Source: Microvelia longipes
Taxonomy: Eukaryota > Arthropoda > Insecta > Hemiptera > Veliidae
Assembly: GCA_018340805.1 (NCBI GenBank)
Contig: JACMZG010001911.1
Span: 34,966,946-35,030,945 of the forward strand
DNA length: 64,000 bases
Reading direction: 5' to 3'
Shown here: positions 10,191 through 21,262 of the stretch, one piece after another
Layout of the letters: the number at the start of each line of letters is the position of its first letter
Position numbering within the stretch: position 1 is the first letter of the stretch
Translations under genes and position numbers: made by a program
The notes under the pieces: model-generated
Database searches by the model: none
Told to the model about the DNA's origin: nothing
The model's input: only the letters and a program-made list of their open reading frames with translations

Positions 10191-10595
10191 TCTATTGGTT
10201 TAAAATAAACTAAAAATAGTTACTAAAAACTTAACTAAAAATAGTTTACTTTGTTCGTTAGTGACTGACGATGATATGTTAAGTTTAAAAGCTGGCTATG
10301 CTTTCATTGTATGATAATTATTAGTGGAGTTTCTCTTTATTTTAACCTTTACTCTATTTTATTTTATATAATTAGGCTCTTTTATAAAATAGCATTGCTT
10401 AGGCAGCAGGAGAGCCTATACTAGCAGCCTATACTAATATAGGCTATTAGTATATGGACGATAATACTCTCATTTGTAAACAATAATGGCTTTTTAGTGA
10501 ATTTTAAAGAAAAAAATGAGCTTGAGGTGGGGGTCATAAAAGGACGAGTAGGGTTGGAGGGTTGATTTTTTGGAAAGAAGACTCACTGATCAAGA

Positions 10596-10600
10596 ATATA

Positions 10601-10653
<53 letters not shown>

Positions 10654-10687
10654 ATATATAATATATATATTATATATATTATATATA
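10596..10687. repeat. (AT)n microsatellite
   Basis: Nearly pure alternating AT with a few AA/TT interruptions. Confidence 0.95.
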
Positions 10688-10730
10688 AACATATTTAAAT
10701 TCTATTTAAAACAAAAATATACATGAACAA

Positions 10731-10807
10731 GAAATAGAAACACGGGACGATGCACGATGATCAGCAACTGAAGAGCTCTCTTACAATCGAAAAGGGAATG
10801 GCCTTGA
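10731..10807 (+). repeat. 77-bp direct repeat, copy 1
   Basis: Begins GAAATAGAAACACGGGAC and ends AAGGGAATGGCCTTG. Matches 11194-11270 in the same orientation with scattered substitutions. Lies 44 bp after an (AT)n tract. Confidence 0.85.
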
Positions 10808-11193
10808 CTTAACGGAGGGTTAAAAAGAATCCTTAAGCGCACAAATGCTTCTCTAGCCACAGTCTACAGTTACGAAATTAGAAGATCTGAGATAGCTAGT
10901 ATGTAAAGATCGTAGGAGGTATGATTTCGCTTTAGTTGAATAAGGCAGTAGGATGAAACAGTAGATAAGTAGAACTCAATCGGATGCTGACGATAGAGAG
11001 TAGTACGTTGACACATATAAAAGATTAAAGTTGACAAAAACAAAGATTATGATAATAGAAGAGCAAAGAGGTAATTACGGTGGTGAAAAATCAAACACAT
11101 ATACACTCGAAAAAAAACATTAAGGACTCACGGAGTCAGGTCACATAATATATAAGAAATCTAAAGTTACACAGCGAATACATAAAAACCATA

Positions 11194-11270
11194 GAAATAG
11201 AAACACGGGACTATGCTCGATGATCAGCTACCGAAGATCTCTTCTTAATATCGGGAAGGGAATGGCATGG
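11194..11270 (+). repeat. 77-bp direct repeat, copy 2
   Basis: Begins GAAATAGAAACACGGGAC and ends AAGGGAATGGCATGG. Lies 8 bp before the second (AT)n tract. Confidence 0.85.
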
Positions 11271-11277
11271 AAACTAG

Positions 11278-11299
11278 TATTATATATAATATATATATA

Positions 11300-11351
<52 letters not shown>

Positions 11352-11368
11352 ATATTATATATTATATA
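11278..11368. repeat. (AT)n microsatellite
   Basis: Nearly pure alternating AT. Confidence 0.95.
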
Positions 11369-14300
11369 AAGAAATTAACCTTGTTAATGTCCTGGTTTAT
11401 TAAATTTGCGGACGTTATTAACCTACATTAATGACCCAACAAACATTTCAAAAAAATCACAAATCTTCAAAGTTTTTTTTGAATTTTCCTTACCACGCCA
11501 AGGAGTATCACCACTGGGTAATTCCTCCTCTCAAGTCTGCCAAGTCACTTTAACCAGTATGAACACTATGTCAAATACATTTATTGTAGACAATAATCAA
11601 TATTAACAAAAAAAAAATAATGTTAAATAGTTTTTTTTTTGTAAAAATCTAACAAACAATAAACGATAATTCATTTATTTGCACTACTTTTAAGAGGAGG
11701 AGTTTTTATTTAAAGTATAAGATTTTATAAAAATTGAAACATTTGATTGTTATTAAGTGTGATTAAAATGGGTTGTAATGTGGGTGATAATTCAAGTAAC
11801 TCAGCTATATTGCCATGAATAAATTGTACCAAGTATTTCTTAGTAGCCTTAGGGAAGGAAATTAATTTAATTTTAAAGGTCAATAAAAAAAACCGTGTTT
11901 GCTCTAGAATCTCATGCCCTTAAAAAAAGAGGGTATGAAAAATTAAAATCGATAGTTAGATCACTGTCCCTTAGATCACTCTAAGGGACTGTCAACCTTT
12001 GCAGGTCATCTTTAGGTCTGAGCCAAAATAGACCTGCAAACAATAAAGTAAGGGGTTTGGTCCGGGAAGTGTGACCTGGGCCCATCCATAATGACTTTGG
12101 AGAGTCAAACATCTTTTAAAATTTTCCGGATTGAACCATTGAACAGATGCTATCTTTAATGCTGTTTTACGCACCAGTCATTTTACGTAGACTCTATTGT
12201 GGATCTCTATCCCAGTAGCCAAAGGTTAATGGTACAGTGACTATTCGAAAACATTTTAGCGAACTTTTATAATGAAAATGAAGCATTTCTACTTCAGATA
12301 TTGATTATAAGGATAGGATTTGATTTTATCCATGAGTTATATGTATATCTATACAGTGTAAAGAATAAGTTTTTAATTTAGTGCATCACGTGGCATTATA
12401 CATTTTGGCGTCTGAGATCCCTTAAATTTACTTTTATTTACTTTAATTTATTCTAATAGAAATTTCGTCGAGACTCCAGAGAGATAAATAGGTTAATTCC
12501 TAAACTCTTGACTTGACACGCTTTGATGGATCATGAGATGACTCAGAAATGTGTATATAAGGACTGGAGCTTAATGACATCTAGCCTAATTAAAGGTCGC
12601 TAATAATTCATTATGTGACAGTCTAGTAAGCCTAACTCCTAAGTCAGTACCCCCCATTTCCAAATTTTTGGATAGGATATCTACTTACTTAGCAAGCTCG
12701 TAAGTCGCAAGTAAAATTCAATACGTATTTTAATATTATGTTAATCCCATTTTTGACAGATATCAAGTAGTAAAAACCAAAATAATTTATAGAAAGTAGT
12801 ATTTATAATAGTTTAAAGACTTTTAAATAAATGGTGAAACGATTCTTTCACTTATCAAATGAGATCAAAAGGGAAAACTTATTTTTAGGACTCGTTAACG
12901 CGCAAAGTTTACTGTTTTGATTTGGTTCTGTGCGCTGTTTAAGAAAGGCTTTATTAGTTCAGCTTCTGTTTTTATTGTGACGTGAATTAAAACAAAGCTC
13001 TGTCATTAGCAGACTCCTGCTGCTTCACTTATTCGTTTAAACTAAATTTTTGTTAACTCGATTAAAAGCAGATATTTCAAGTAGAAAAGAAAGTGAGTTA
13101 AACATAACTGAAACTATAAAGTCGAAGCGTGGATCGTCGAAGTTTGTATTTGTAAATTCATTCATGCTTCAATTCCTTCGCTATCGTTTTGATTTGGAAT
13201 GCTCTCAGTTGCTTAGTTATCCCTAGATTCGCTTCGTTAGCTTACCTTTGATTCCAAAGAAAGAAAGTCATTCTCTATAAAAGGATACAAACCCCCTCCA
13301 CTAAACTAATATTCAACGTAATCAGCCCGCATATCTGTTTAATATTTGTTTGTTAAGATGTTTTGCGTGCTGCCTGGAAAGCCAGTGCACACTGATTTTA
13401 GATTGAACAGAAATTCCGGATTGAGTTCCAAAATTTAAAATATTTATTGCAACTGGCACCTGATATATTTTCAACCAATGAAATGTCAGGAGTGAAGTCA
13501 ATTTTTGTATCTTGAAGTACACTGAAGTTAAAACAGGCTCATTTATGAAGAGGGAAAGGACTCCTGTTTCTGAAACATATCAGATACCCTCTTTTGTCTC
13601 AAGATCCATTTACATTTTAATTGTTCCGACGATAAAATCATTTCTCAGGGTCAAAGTCTTGATATTATTTAGTTTTCTCCTTTGTCAGACGGACAGTGTG
13701 CGAGAAACCCCCAACAGGGAAAAACCCCCGTAATAAATTTGAATTACAATTCGGTGAATAAGGGGAGGTGACAGAGAGAACGGCTCTCAAAGTCTTCGCT
13801 CAAAACAATGGCTTTTATACAACTCTGCTGTTTTCCCCTCAACAATTTGAATTTTGAATTACCCAAAAAACCACCTTTTTGGTTTTTGCCTTTTAATTCG
13901 AAGAATGTTAATGCTAATCTCGAAAACGAGAAAACTCTTATCCTCCAGAAGTGAATTGTCACCGCACTCAATTTTTAGAATAAACCGATTTACGAGAAAT
14001 TTCTCACAAACAGAAGTTTTTTTTGTTTTTATAACCAGACCATCTCATGACTGTGAAGTAAAGTTAAAATGGGTATTATAATGGCCTTCTAAGTCTGATA
14101 AACTCTTTATCTTGAGAGGGGAAAGCTCTCGAGTAGAGGAAAAAGCTTTCACAGCTCCAACCAAATTCCGCTGCCATTTTTAATAACAAAGCCAAATTAT
14201 TCACTTTTTATTTTTATCATATTAATTTTTCTTTTTCAACTTCATTAAAAACTAAGTTAAATTACTTGATTTTCTGATTGAATCAAACGTTGTTTATCCA

Positions 14301-15780
14301 CTGTGTTAGATAGGATCTAAATTATACCTTCCACTGGTCTCTGTCTGTTCATGGCTTTAGAATGTTGATTGTACTTGTTTTATTATTTTGATTAAGCATG
14401 GTAAAAAATGAAAAGAGCGGTTCATAATTTAAGCCCTTTTTCTATTCCTACAAATTTAGGGCCGCATGGTACCTTTCTCTTTAATCTCACATTTTTGTTT
14501 CGCTCCAAATAATTCTGTACACTTAAAATAAGAATAGAAAGCTACTTTCTTTTCCATATTTTGTTTTAGGTTGGAGTTATTTCCATTTTAAAACATCCCC
14601 ACGCCTTTTACGTAAAAGTGGCTTATGTTTTTTCCTATTAAAAAGTTAATCAGCTCTACATAATATCATTTCAGCGTTTATTCATACAATCACCCCTGCA
14701 CTGTCCAAAGCAATTCATGTACCAACACTTTAAACAATACCATAAGATATTGGGATTAAATTAAAAAGATCAATGTTGATAAGTTCTTATCTTATCTAAT
14801 GAATAAGACCAGTTAAAAACGGACCATAAAATCCAATGGACCAGTTAAAAAAATGAATTTAATTTTTGGATAATAATTAAAAGTTAACTAAGTAGAAACT
14901 CTGTTAACGAATCTTATAAAGGAAATTAAGTTTATTTATTTTATTTCTTTTACATGTTTAAGCCAAGTATCATAAAGAGAACCTGTTCATGTTAAAAAAT
15001 ATAAAATTATAAAAGAAAAACTTAAAGTTTTTTTGCTTAAAACGATATAAATGGGGGGATGAAAACAGACGAGAAGAGAAGCAAAATCATGATTCAAAAG
15101 ATAAAAACTAATTAACCCAAGGGAAGAAGAGTTTTGCGGGAAAAGCATGTCGCTGGATGTGTACTATATAACGGATATAATGTACCTCCACTCCTTTGTT
15201 AGCATCCCCTACCTTTACCCCTTGTTTTATTTATAAAATTGAGAACACTCCACAAATTACTGGAAGGGGAAGAGTGTTACAGGTCAGGTGGAATTCTCCA
15301 TACAATTGTAACCTCTCTGCGGTTACAAACCCGTTGAAATTTATTTTAACCCGTGTCAACACATTTCAAGGTTTCTCTAGCTGATTAAACTTTGAGAGGC
15401 ATAAATGGTCGGAGAAAAGCTGTAGCTTCTAAGCGTGAATATTGTAACAAGCATGTTTGTTACGAGCCTCTTCTTCTCTCTCTTACTAGACTATAACCAT
15501 AATATTTACCTCCAACGGCCATTTTGCTTTTTCCAACGAATTACTTTTAAATGTTTAAAAGTTTAAAAACTGAAATATGCTAAGAATATTTAAGTAACAA
15601 AAAAATGGCAAAAATAATCATCGTTAATTTTTATTTTGTACCGCTCAGCGGAAATACTTATTATTTTCATGCAAGAAGTTGTGTTCTAAAGTACTAATTA
15701 CCGTCATAATAATCAGCAATTTTTTATTGCTACTTAAAATGTTTTTGCTCAAATAAAATCTTGTATGTTTTACTTTTTCT
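11369..15780. other. Long non-coding stretch, nothing firmly recognised
   Basis: No frame over about 75 codons and none with a motif. A weak LINE-like echo near 12140-12240 is discussed among the rejected items. 13140-13260 and 13500-13740 have less biased composition, but I see no splice-bounded exon I could defend. Confidence 0.4.
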
Positions 15781-15784
15781 TTTT

Positions 15785-16510
15785 TACTTCTTAGGTGTAA
15801 ATAAATTGTGTTTGCCAAAAATATTCTAAACCGGAATTCACCTGAATTTTCAGTTTCAGGTGTTTCTAAGACCCCTTATGTAGTTTTCACAAAGTCTGTC
15901 AGTATGTGGGTGTGTGTGTCTGTTATCATCATCGTATCTGCCAGTGTATGTATATTAGAGAGTTGAAACATGGTACAGAAAACTTAATCTTTAGGTCTAG
16001 TTGCGCAATCCGGAAAATAATTTTCATATGACCGAATATTTTCATTAACCGGAAATAATTGGTCAGCGAAAATTTCAAAAATTCATAAAACACGGAAAAT
16101 ATTTTGTTTAATTTGAGTTTTAGCAAGTATGTAGTCATAGACTAGCGTATGTCCCAAGTTTTATCTCATTATCAGTATTAGATAAATTGTCATGAAACAA
16201 TTTATTTATGTATTGTCATGAATACGGAAAAAATCAAGTAAATAATCTAATTGAGTTGAAATTTGGTACAAGTCAATCCGTTTTCGTAATAAATAAGTAT
16301 TTAAGTTTCGTTTCAACACAGCAAGTATATCAGGGGTTTTTGTTGGTTCAAAAAAGTTAAGCAGCATCGAGCTAGGTTGGTGCCTGTCTGGGTGACCGTA
16401 AGGAATTTAACGAATGTATTTACTGTCTGAGGACGATCGTGATGCAGTACATTTATTGGTTTTTACATTCTAAGTAGTGAGGAAAAGTTCTTAGGTAACC
16501 CGACCCGATT
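15785..16510 (+). mobile_element. 5S-related repeat family, near full-length copy
   Basis: Starts ATTGTGTTTGCCAAAAATAT, then the GTTTCAGGTGTTTCTAAG segment, a TG-rich tract, the core TCTGTTATCATCATCGTATC with GTGTATGTATATTAGAGAG, and then long stretches shared with 46170-46800, 54280-55045 (minus) and 59050-59830. Near its 3' side it carries a 5S-rRNA-like segment (16344-16405), and it ends with TTCTTAGGTAACCCGACCCG and a T-run, a plausible Pol III stop. There is no coding capacity. The 3' module looks like a 5S-derived SINE; whether the upstream 550 bp belongs to the same transposing unit is inference from its repeated co-occurrence. Confidence 0.75.
16344..16405 (+). other. 5S rRNA-like segment (Pol III internal control region)
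   Basis: Reads GTTAAGCAGCATCGAG, then GGTTGGTGCC and CTGGGTGACCG. This follows the order and spacing of the 3' half of eukaryotic 5S rRNA: the box A region (AAGCAGCGTCGGGC in typical genes), the GGTTAGTAC segment and the box C region (GGGTGACCGCCTGGGAA). It starts at about position 45-50 of a 120-nt 5S gene and lacks the 5' half, so it is not a functional 5S gene. Confidence 0.75.
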
Positions 16511-17465
16511 TTTTTAAATTGGTCGGAATTTACCCATTACTATATCAATAAAATTTAAGTTTTATTTTTTATCAGTCGCTAAACCACCTTTGATATAAGG
16601 AGTATCAATGAGGTACTTAATAAGCGTAGTGAGGCTAGATTAAAGTTTTTTTTGCTTTCGTAAACTTCTCTATTTTTCTTGTGGTGAGCAAATCTGAACT
16701 TGAGAGGAACAGTTTCGGATACCCCGTACCTGATCCTTATTTAGAAATATCAATTCAATTTGTGTAACAGAAAAACAGAAACATAAACTGAAGTATATAA
16801 CCATTTCATAAATGTTTTTATATGATTTAAGTAATTTACATGAAGTAATTAGTTAAAAATAATGTGTATAATTTAATTAAAATTACCCGTTATTTTATGA
16901 AATAACTAGTTATTTTACGAATTAACTGATTAAGCGGTAACATACAGTGTGTCCTTGAATGGGCCCACCTATAGATGTAAAAGACAAAAAAAATATTTTC
17001 GAAAAAAGTCACACTTCAGAAAGTGCTGCTTGTTAAAGAATTTCCTATGGAAAAAATGCGCTAATGGGAGGCGGGAGCCGAACCTTTGAACATGATACAA
17101 ATCTGTCGATTTAAAGGAAATGGTACTTTTTGGGTATGCGTTACATAATATTAAATTTTATCTTGAAAAATTTTATTTTCATATTTAGCAATAGGTTTTA
17201 ATAAGAGTAACTTTTCTTCACAAACTCGATTAAAAACCAACTCTTTTAAATGATTTTTTTAACTGTCCACGAAAAGCTAACATTTTTATTATTTAAATTT
17301 AACTTTTTGTAAAAGAACAGTATGTACTGTATGTACTGTTCTAAAACAGAACAGTATAAGAACCATTATTTTGAAAACCACCAAGAGTGAAGTAGATTAA
17401 TAATTAATTTGCCGAAAAAAGTATTCTTAAACATATATATATTATTTTTTTTGCTATAATAATCA
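16511..17465. other. Non-coding, with a second copy of the 5S-family end motif
   Basis: 16706-16732 (ACAGTTTCGGATACCCCG, then TACCTGAT) resembles the terminal motif of the 5S-related family. 17310-17355 has a cluster of ACAGTA/TACTGT words forming short inverted repeats. Nothing else recognised. Confidence 0.4.
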
Positions 17466-17469
17466 ATAA

Positions 17470-18410
17470 TCAATTGAAAAATCTCTGCATAGAGGGAAGT
17501 TCACCTTGGCTCTCTTCTTCGATGTAGAAGGGGGCATTTGACAAAGCAAGAATAAGCAATATAAAAGAAGAACTCCAAAGGAGAGAAACTCTTAAATCCA
17601 TTATCAACTCGATTTTATCCACTTGAAAGATAGGAAAATTAGCACTACGTCGGAAGCACAAATGTAACATCAAAGTCACGGAAGATGCCCTCAAGAGCTG
17701 CCTCCTCCCCCACTATGGGCTTAGTAATGATGTCTGTAAGAAAAACTTACAAGGATAATTATACGTTCAGGCCTATGCAGATGACGGATTAGTTTGATCT
17801 GTGGCAGATTCTTGACAACGTGTTTGAAAGAATGCAACTTGCCTGCAGATAATTGAAAACTGATGTAACGATGACTTTCTGTTAATCCTCCCAAAACGGA
17901 ATTGATGCTCTTTAAAGTTTTCAAGCACCTAAGCTTTTTGGACAGCAGCTAGCTCTAACTGATGAAGTAAAATATTTAGGCCTTATCTTTGATCCTCGTC
18001 TTAGTTGGAAAGCTCAGATAAATAAAATTGTAGAGACTTTCTGTTAGCTTAGACGTGCAGTAGGGAAATTCTGGGGTATCTATCCGAAGATACTAAAATG
18101 TCTCTACACCGCCTTTATAAGACCAAGAATCCATTACGGATCTCTATTCTGGTGGCTCAAGGTTGTTGTTAAAGAAACTATTGAGATGAGGACCACTCCT
18201 ACCGCGGCATTAGAAGCTCTGACTGGACTACCCCCACTACAGGTATGGATTAAAGGAAAAGCAATTGCCTCCTTCTTAAGAGTTAGGGACTGTGGATAGT
18301 GGAAAGGAAGGGCTCTCAATGTAGGTCATATGGCAATCGCGAGTTTGCCACATCGTGAAATTCCCTCAACAACTATACCTGTGTATTGATCAAACTAAAC
18401 TCAAGCTAAG
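17470..18410 (+). pseudogene. LINE reverse-transcriptase domain remnant
   Basis: Holds the palm motifs described for the element: an Asp-containing DVEGAFD block, the YADD block and the post-palm YLGLIFDPRLSW block. The Gly-rich PQGG block between the first two is destroyed by indels near 17690-17750. It would have copied LINE RNA at a nicked target. At least five in-frame stops interrupt it, so it is dead. Confidence 0.85.
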
Positions 18411-19050
18411 CAAGAAAGTTTCAAATAAATATCCCTTTAGAGAAAAAAGGGAAAAGGGTGGGTAAAATTTAATGACAACTCTTGTGACATTCCTGATGGT
18501 CCTGCAATAGAGCCTGCAATAGATTGGACAAGAAGGCAGGCCAAATCCCTTGTAAAAAATTGGATTTGGAAGGAAACTAAAATCATATAGGAAAACAACA
18601 CCGGATAGACAGTCAAAGATGATATTTCCAACATTGGATAGAAGGAAATCTAGATGGCTTCTTGACTTGAGTAAGTCTAGTCTCAGAGTTACGGTAGGTG
18701 TAATCACTGGGCACTGCAGGCTTAATAGGTATTAGCCCTAATGAAGGTGACCTGAGAGCCCAATATTGCAATACGTGAAGACAATTGAGGAAGAAAACAG
18801 CCTATCATTATTTGGCAACGGTTAAAGGTTTTGGAAGGCTCAGTTTTCAAATATTTGAACTGAACGCTACTCGAAGAGAAATGGAGTCTCTAAGATGGCA
18901 GGACATTCTTACTTTCATCTATAGTAGCAGGAGGTTTGACGAGGAGAAAGTAGTGGAGTAAAGTGATAGGTGGTTGATTTCAGGTTGGTGAAAAGGACCC
19001 AAAGGTGTGGTCACCAGGCTTGACCTCCCCACTCTTACTACTACTACTGC
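17470..19050 (+). mobile_element. Decayed non-LTR retrotransposon (Jockey/I-like)
   Basis: The plus-strand translation in several frames gives successive reverse-transcriptase landmarks of insect-type LINEs: FTLALFFDVEGAFDKA (about 17500-17548), QAYADDGLV with the YADD catalytic box (about 17767-17793), VKYLGLIFDPRLSWKAQI (about 17970-18020), then the segment leading to RPRIHYGSLFWW (about 18120-18155) and ALEALTGLPPL. Further on, 18660-18730 gives LRVTVGVITGHCRLNRY, typical of the region after the RNase H domain of such elements. The end has a short (TAC)n run at 19036-19048, as expected for a LINE tail. The 5' part, including any apurinic endonuclease, is missing. Stops and frameshifts are frequent. 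Confidence 0.85.
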
Positions 19051-21155
19051 TATAAGTTATACAAAATTGAATATACAATTATAATTTTTATGCAATCCCC
19101 CCTTACTTTAGCCTTTTGTGATTCAGTTCCTTTAACAACGACAGAAATAAAAGTTTTTACATTTGATGTTAATTTAGTATTAATACTTTCAATTACTAAT
19201 AATGTTATTATATTGCCTTGAATTAGTGGCCAGTATAGAGGGTGGCAAAGGGGGGAAATAATTTATTTTAGAGCTGTTCATTACACATTTTAATTCCTCT
19301 TAAAATGGATCATTTTTAAACTATATAATTTTGGTGGATTATCAAAATTACACCTACTTCTGTATTGGCTACTTTTTGAAAAATTGTAATTTTTTGGTTC
19401 AAGGTCCATAGTACAAATTTTAAAATAGGCAGAAGTTTTTAAAAAGTGTAACTTTTTCTCGAATTTTTTTTTGTAATTTACATCTAGAGGTGAGCCCATT
19501 TGGGGACACTTGTATAGTATTCTTCAAATAAAGTTTTTTGGTTACAGGATTACATTTCCACAATAAAAATTGTCAGGAATCAGAACTGAATTGAAACACA
19601 AAATCCCGCTATTACAAATAATTAAAAGTTTATACATAGAGCAGCGGAGGCATTGAAATAACTATTTTCAAAAGTTAAAAGTAAACTGGAAAGTAATCGA
19701 CTTTCCATATCATTAATGTAGACATAAAGCTACAGTTACAGATACAGATATAAACTACAGTTAATATTTTCCTTATTTTGGTTTAATTATTTTATCTCCT
19801 AAAACTGCAGCTGACATTTAGTTGTTATAATTTATACAAAATTAAGTTAGAGATGACTGTAGAGGGATGATAAGGAGTCGGGTGTATAAAGAAATGATTT
19901 AAGCAGTAGTTGTCCAGTTTCAACATGATAAATGTCACTCTTAATAATGCAAAAGGGATAAAAGATATTCATCAAACTAAAAATGTTTGCTTTTGAATAA
20001 AATTATAAGAATAAGTCTGATTATTTATAGTCCTTTTTATAAAGAGGAAAAATAAAAGGTATTTTTTGAGACAGCGTCCCGAAAATAATCCGGAGCCAAA
20101 CAAGTCCTGCACTGCGGAACATTTCCCCTCAACGACTAATTAAATTAGTCTTTAAAAACATAAATTTTCGGACAATCGCATTGCAAATCATAAATAAGGA
20201 TTTGAGGAAAATTAAAGGGAGTAAGGAGACGGGGCATATGTTAATATGAGTCGGGTGTTTGCTCAGTAAAGATTCTCCTCAGTGGGAAAATATTTCCCAG
20301 CGGTCGCAACACCCTTTCTTGTTTGATCTGAAAGGGGCAGAAGGATTCCTAATCCTAACCATAAATGAAGCATTAAATTTATAGTTGTTAAAATAGGATA
20401 GGCAAGAAGGATACGGAAACAAAACGGCTTAGGAACATGGTTGAAATCATCGTCTGTTATGCTTAACAAACATTTTCAACCTCTTGAAAACATTACTTTG
20501 CATTAAAATTCACAAATCACAAATTCGAAAGTACTAAAGCAGTATATTACATTAATCTTCGTTGGAGCTTTAAATGTTTGCTCTAGCATTATAAAGATGT
20601 TTAAACGCCCTTGTTTTGGACTTCCTTCTTAATCGGACTATTTCTAACAAGCAAGAATAAGAATTTAATCGCTTGCACAGCATACCTTGTGTGTTATACA
20701 TGTGTTTATTTATTGTATTATAATTTATTTTGCCCTCGGAAAAATACCATTTATACAATAAACCTAATTTATACTGCACTTGCAAGAGAAGTATTGTTAC
20801 TTTTTTGTTAGTTTGGTGAGGTCTTAGAAATATGAACGAATATTCTATATCATAGATGTCTCCCAGCAGTCTATTTATAGATTAAAATTCATTTTCAGTA
20901 TGCCTGGCTTTATTATCTCTCACACAATTAAATTGAATCAAGGTGCGTTTTCCCTTTTATAATAATATTGTATCAGGGTCTATTTTCTATTTTATAATTA
21001 TATTTAACAGGATGTATTTTTTCATATATAGTATTAGATTTTGATTTTTTTAACATGAATCATATAGATTGAAATTATTGTTTTAATTCTTTCATGCAAT
21101 ATAATGATTTTTACTTTTCTTAGCTTACTATTTTTTTCTTTAATTACTTTGTTTT
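19051..21155. other. Non-coding, nothing recognised
   Basis: AT-rich. Small frames on both strands have no family motif. Confidence 0.4.
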
Positions 21156-21157
21156 AG

Positions 21158-21262
21158 TCTGATGTGTGTTCTTGTTGTCGGTTTGCATGTGTGTACGTGA
21201 GTGTCTATGTTGTCATCCTAGCCCCTAATGTGTTTATTCTAGGCTAGGGTGTTAAATCTTAA
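21158..21262 (+). repeat. 5S-related repeat family, degenerate core fragment
   Basis: Retains the TG-rich tract and the core in decayed form (TGTTGTCATCCTAGCCCC, AATGTGTTTATTCTAGGC). Confidence 0.5.

Noticed and set aside
12140..12240. LINE-like echo (bases resembling GGATCTCTATTCTGGTGGCTCAAGG-type sequence of the 17.5-kb LINE, cut short here)
   Set aside because: Only a short block (GGATCTCTAT, CCAAAGGTT) lines up, and no second motif supports it.
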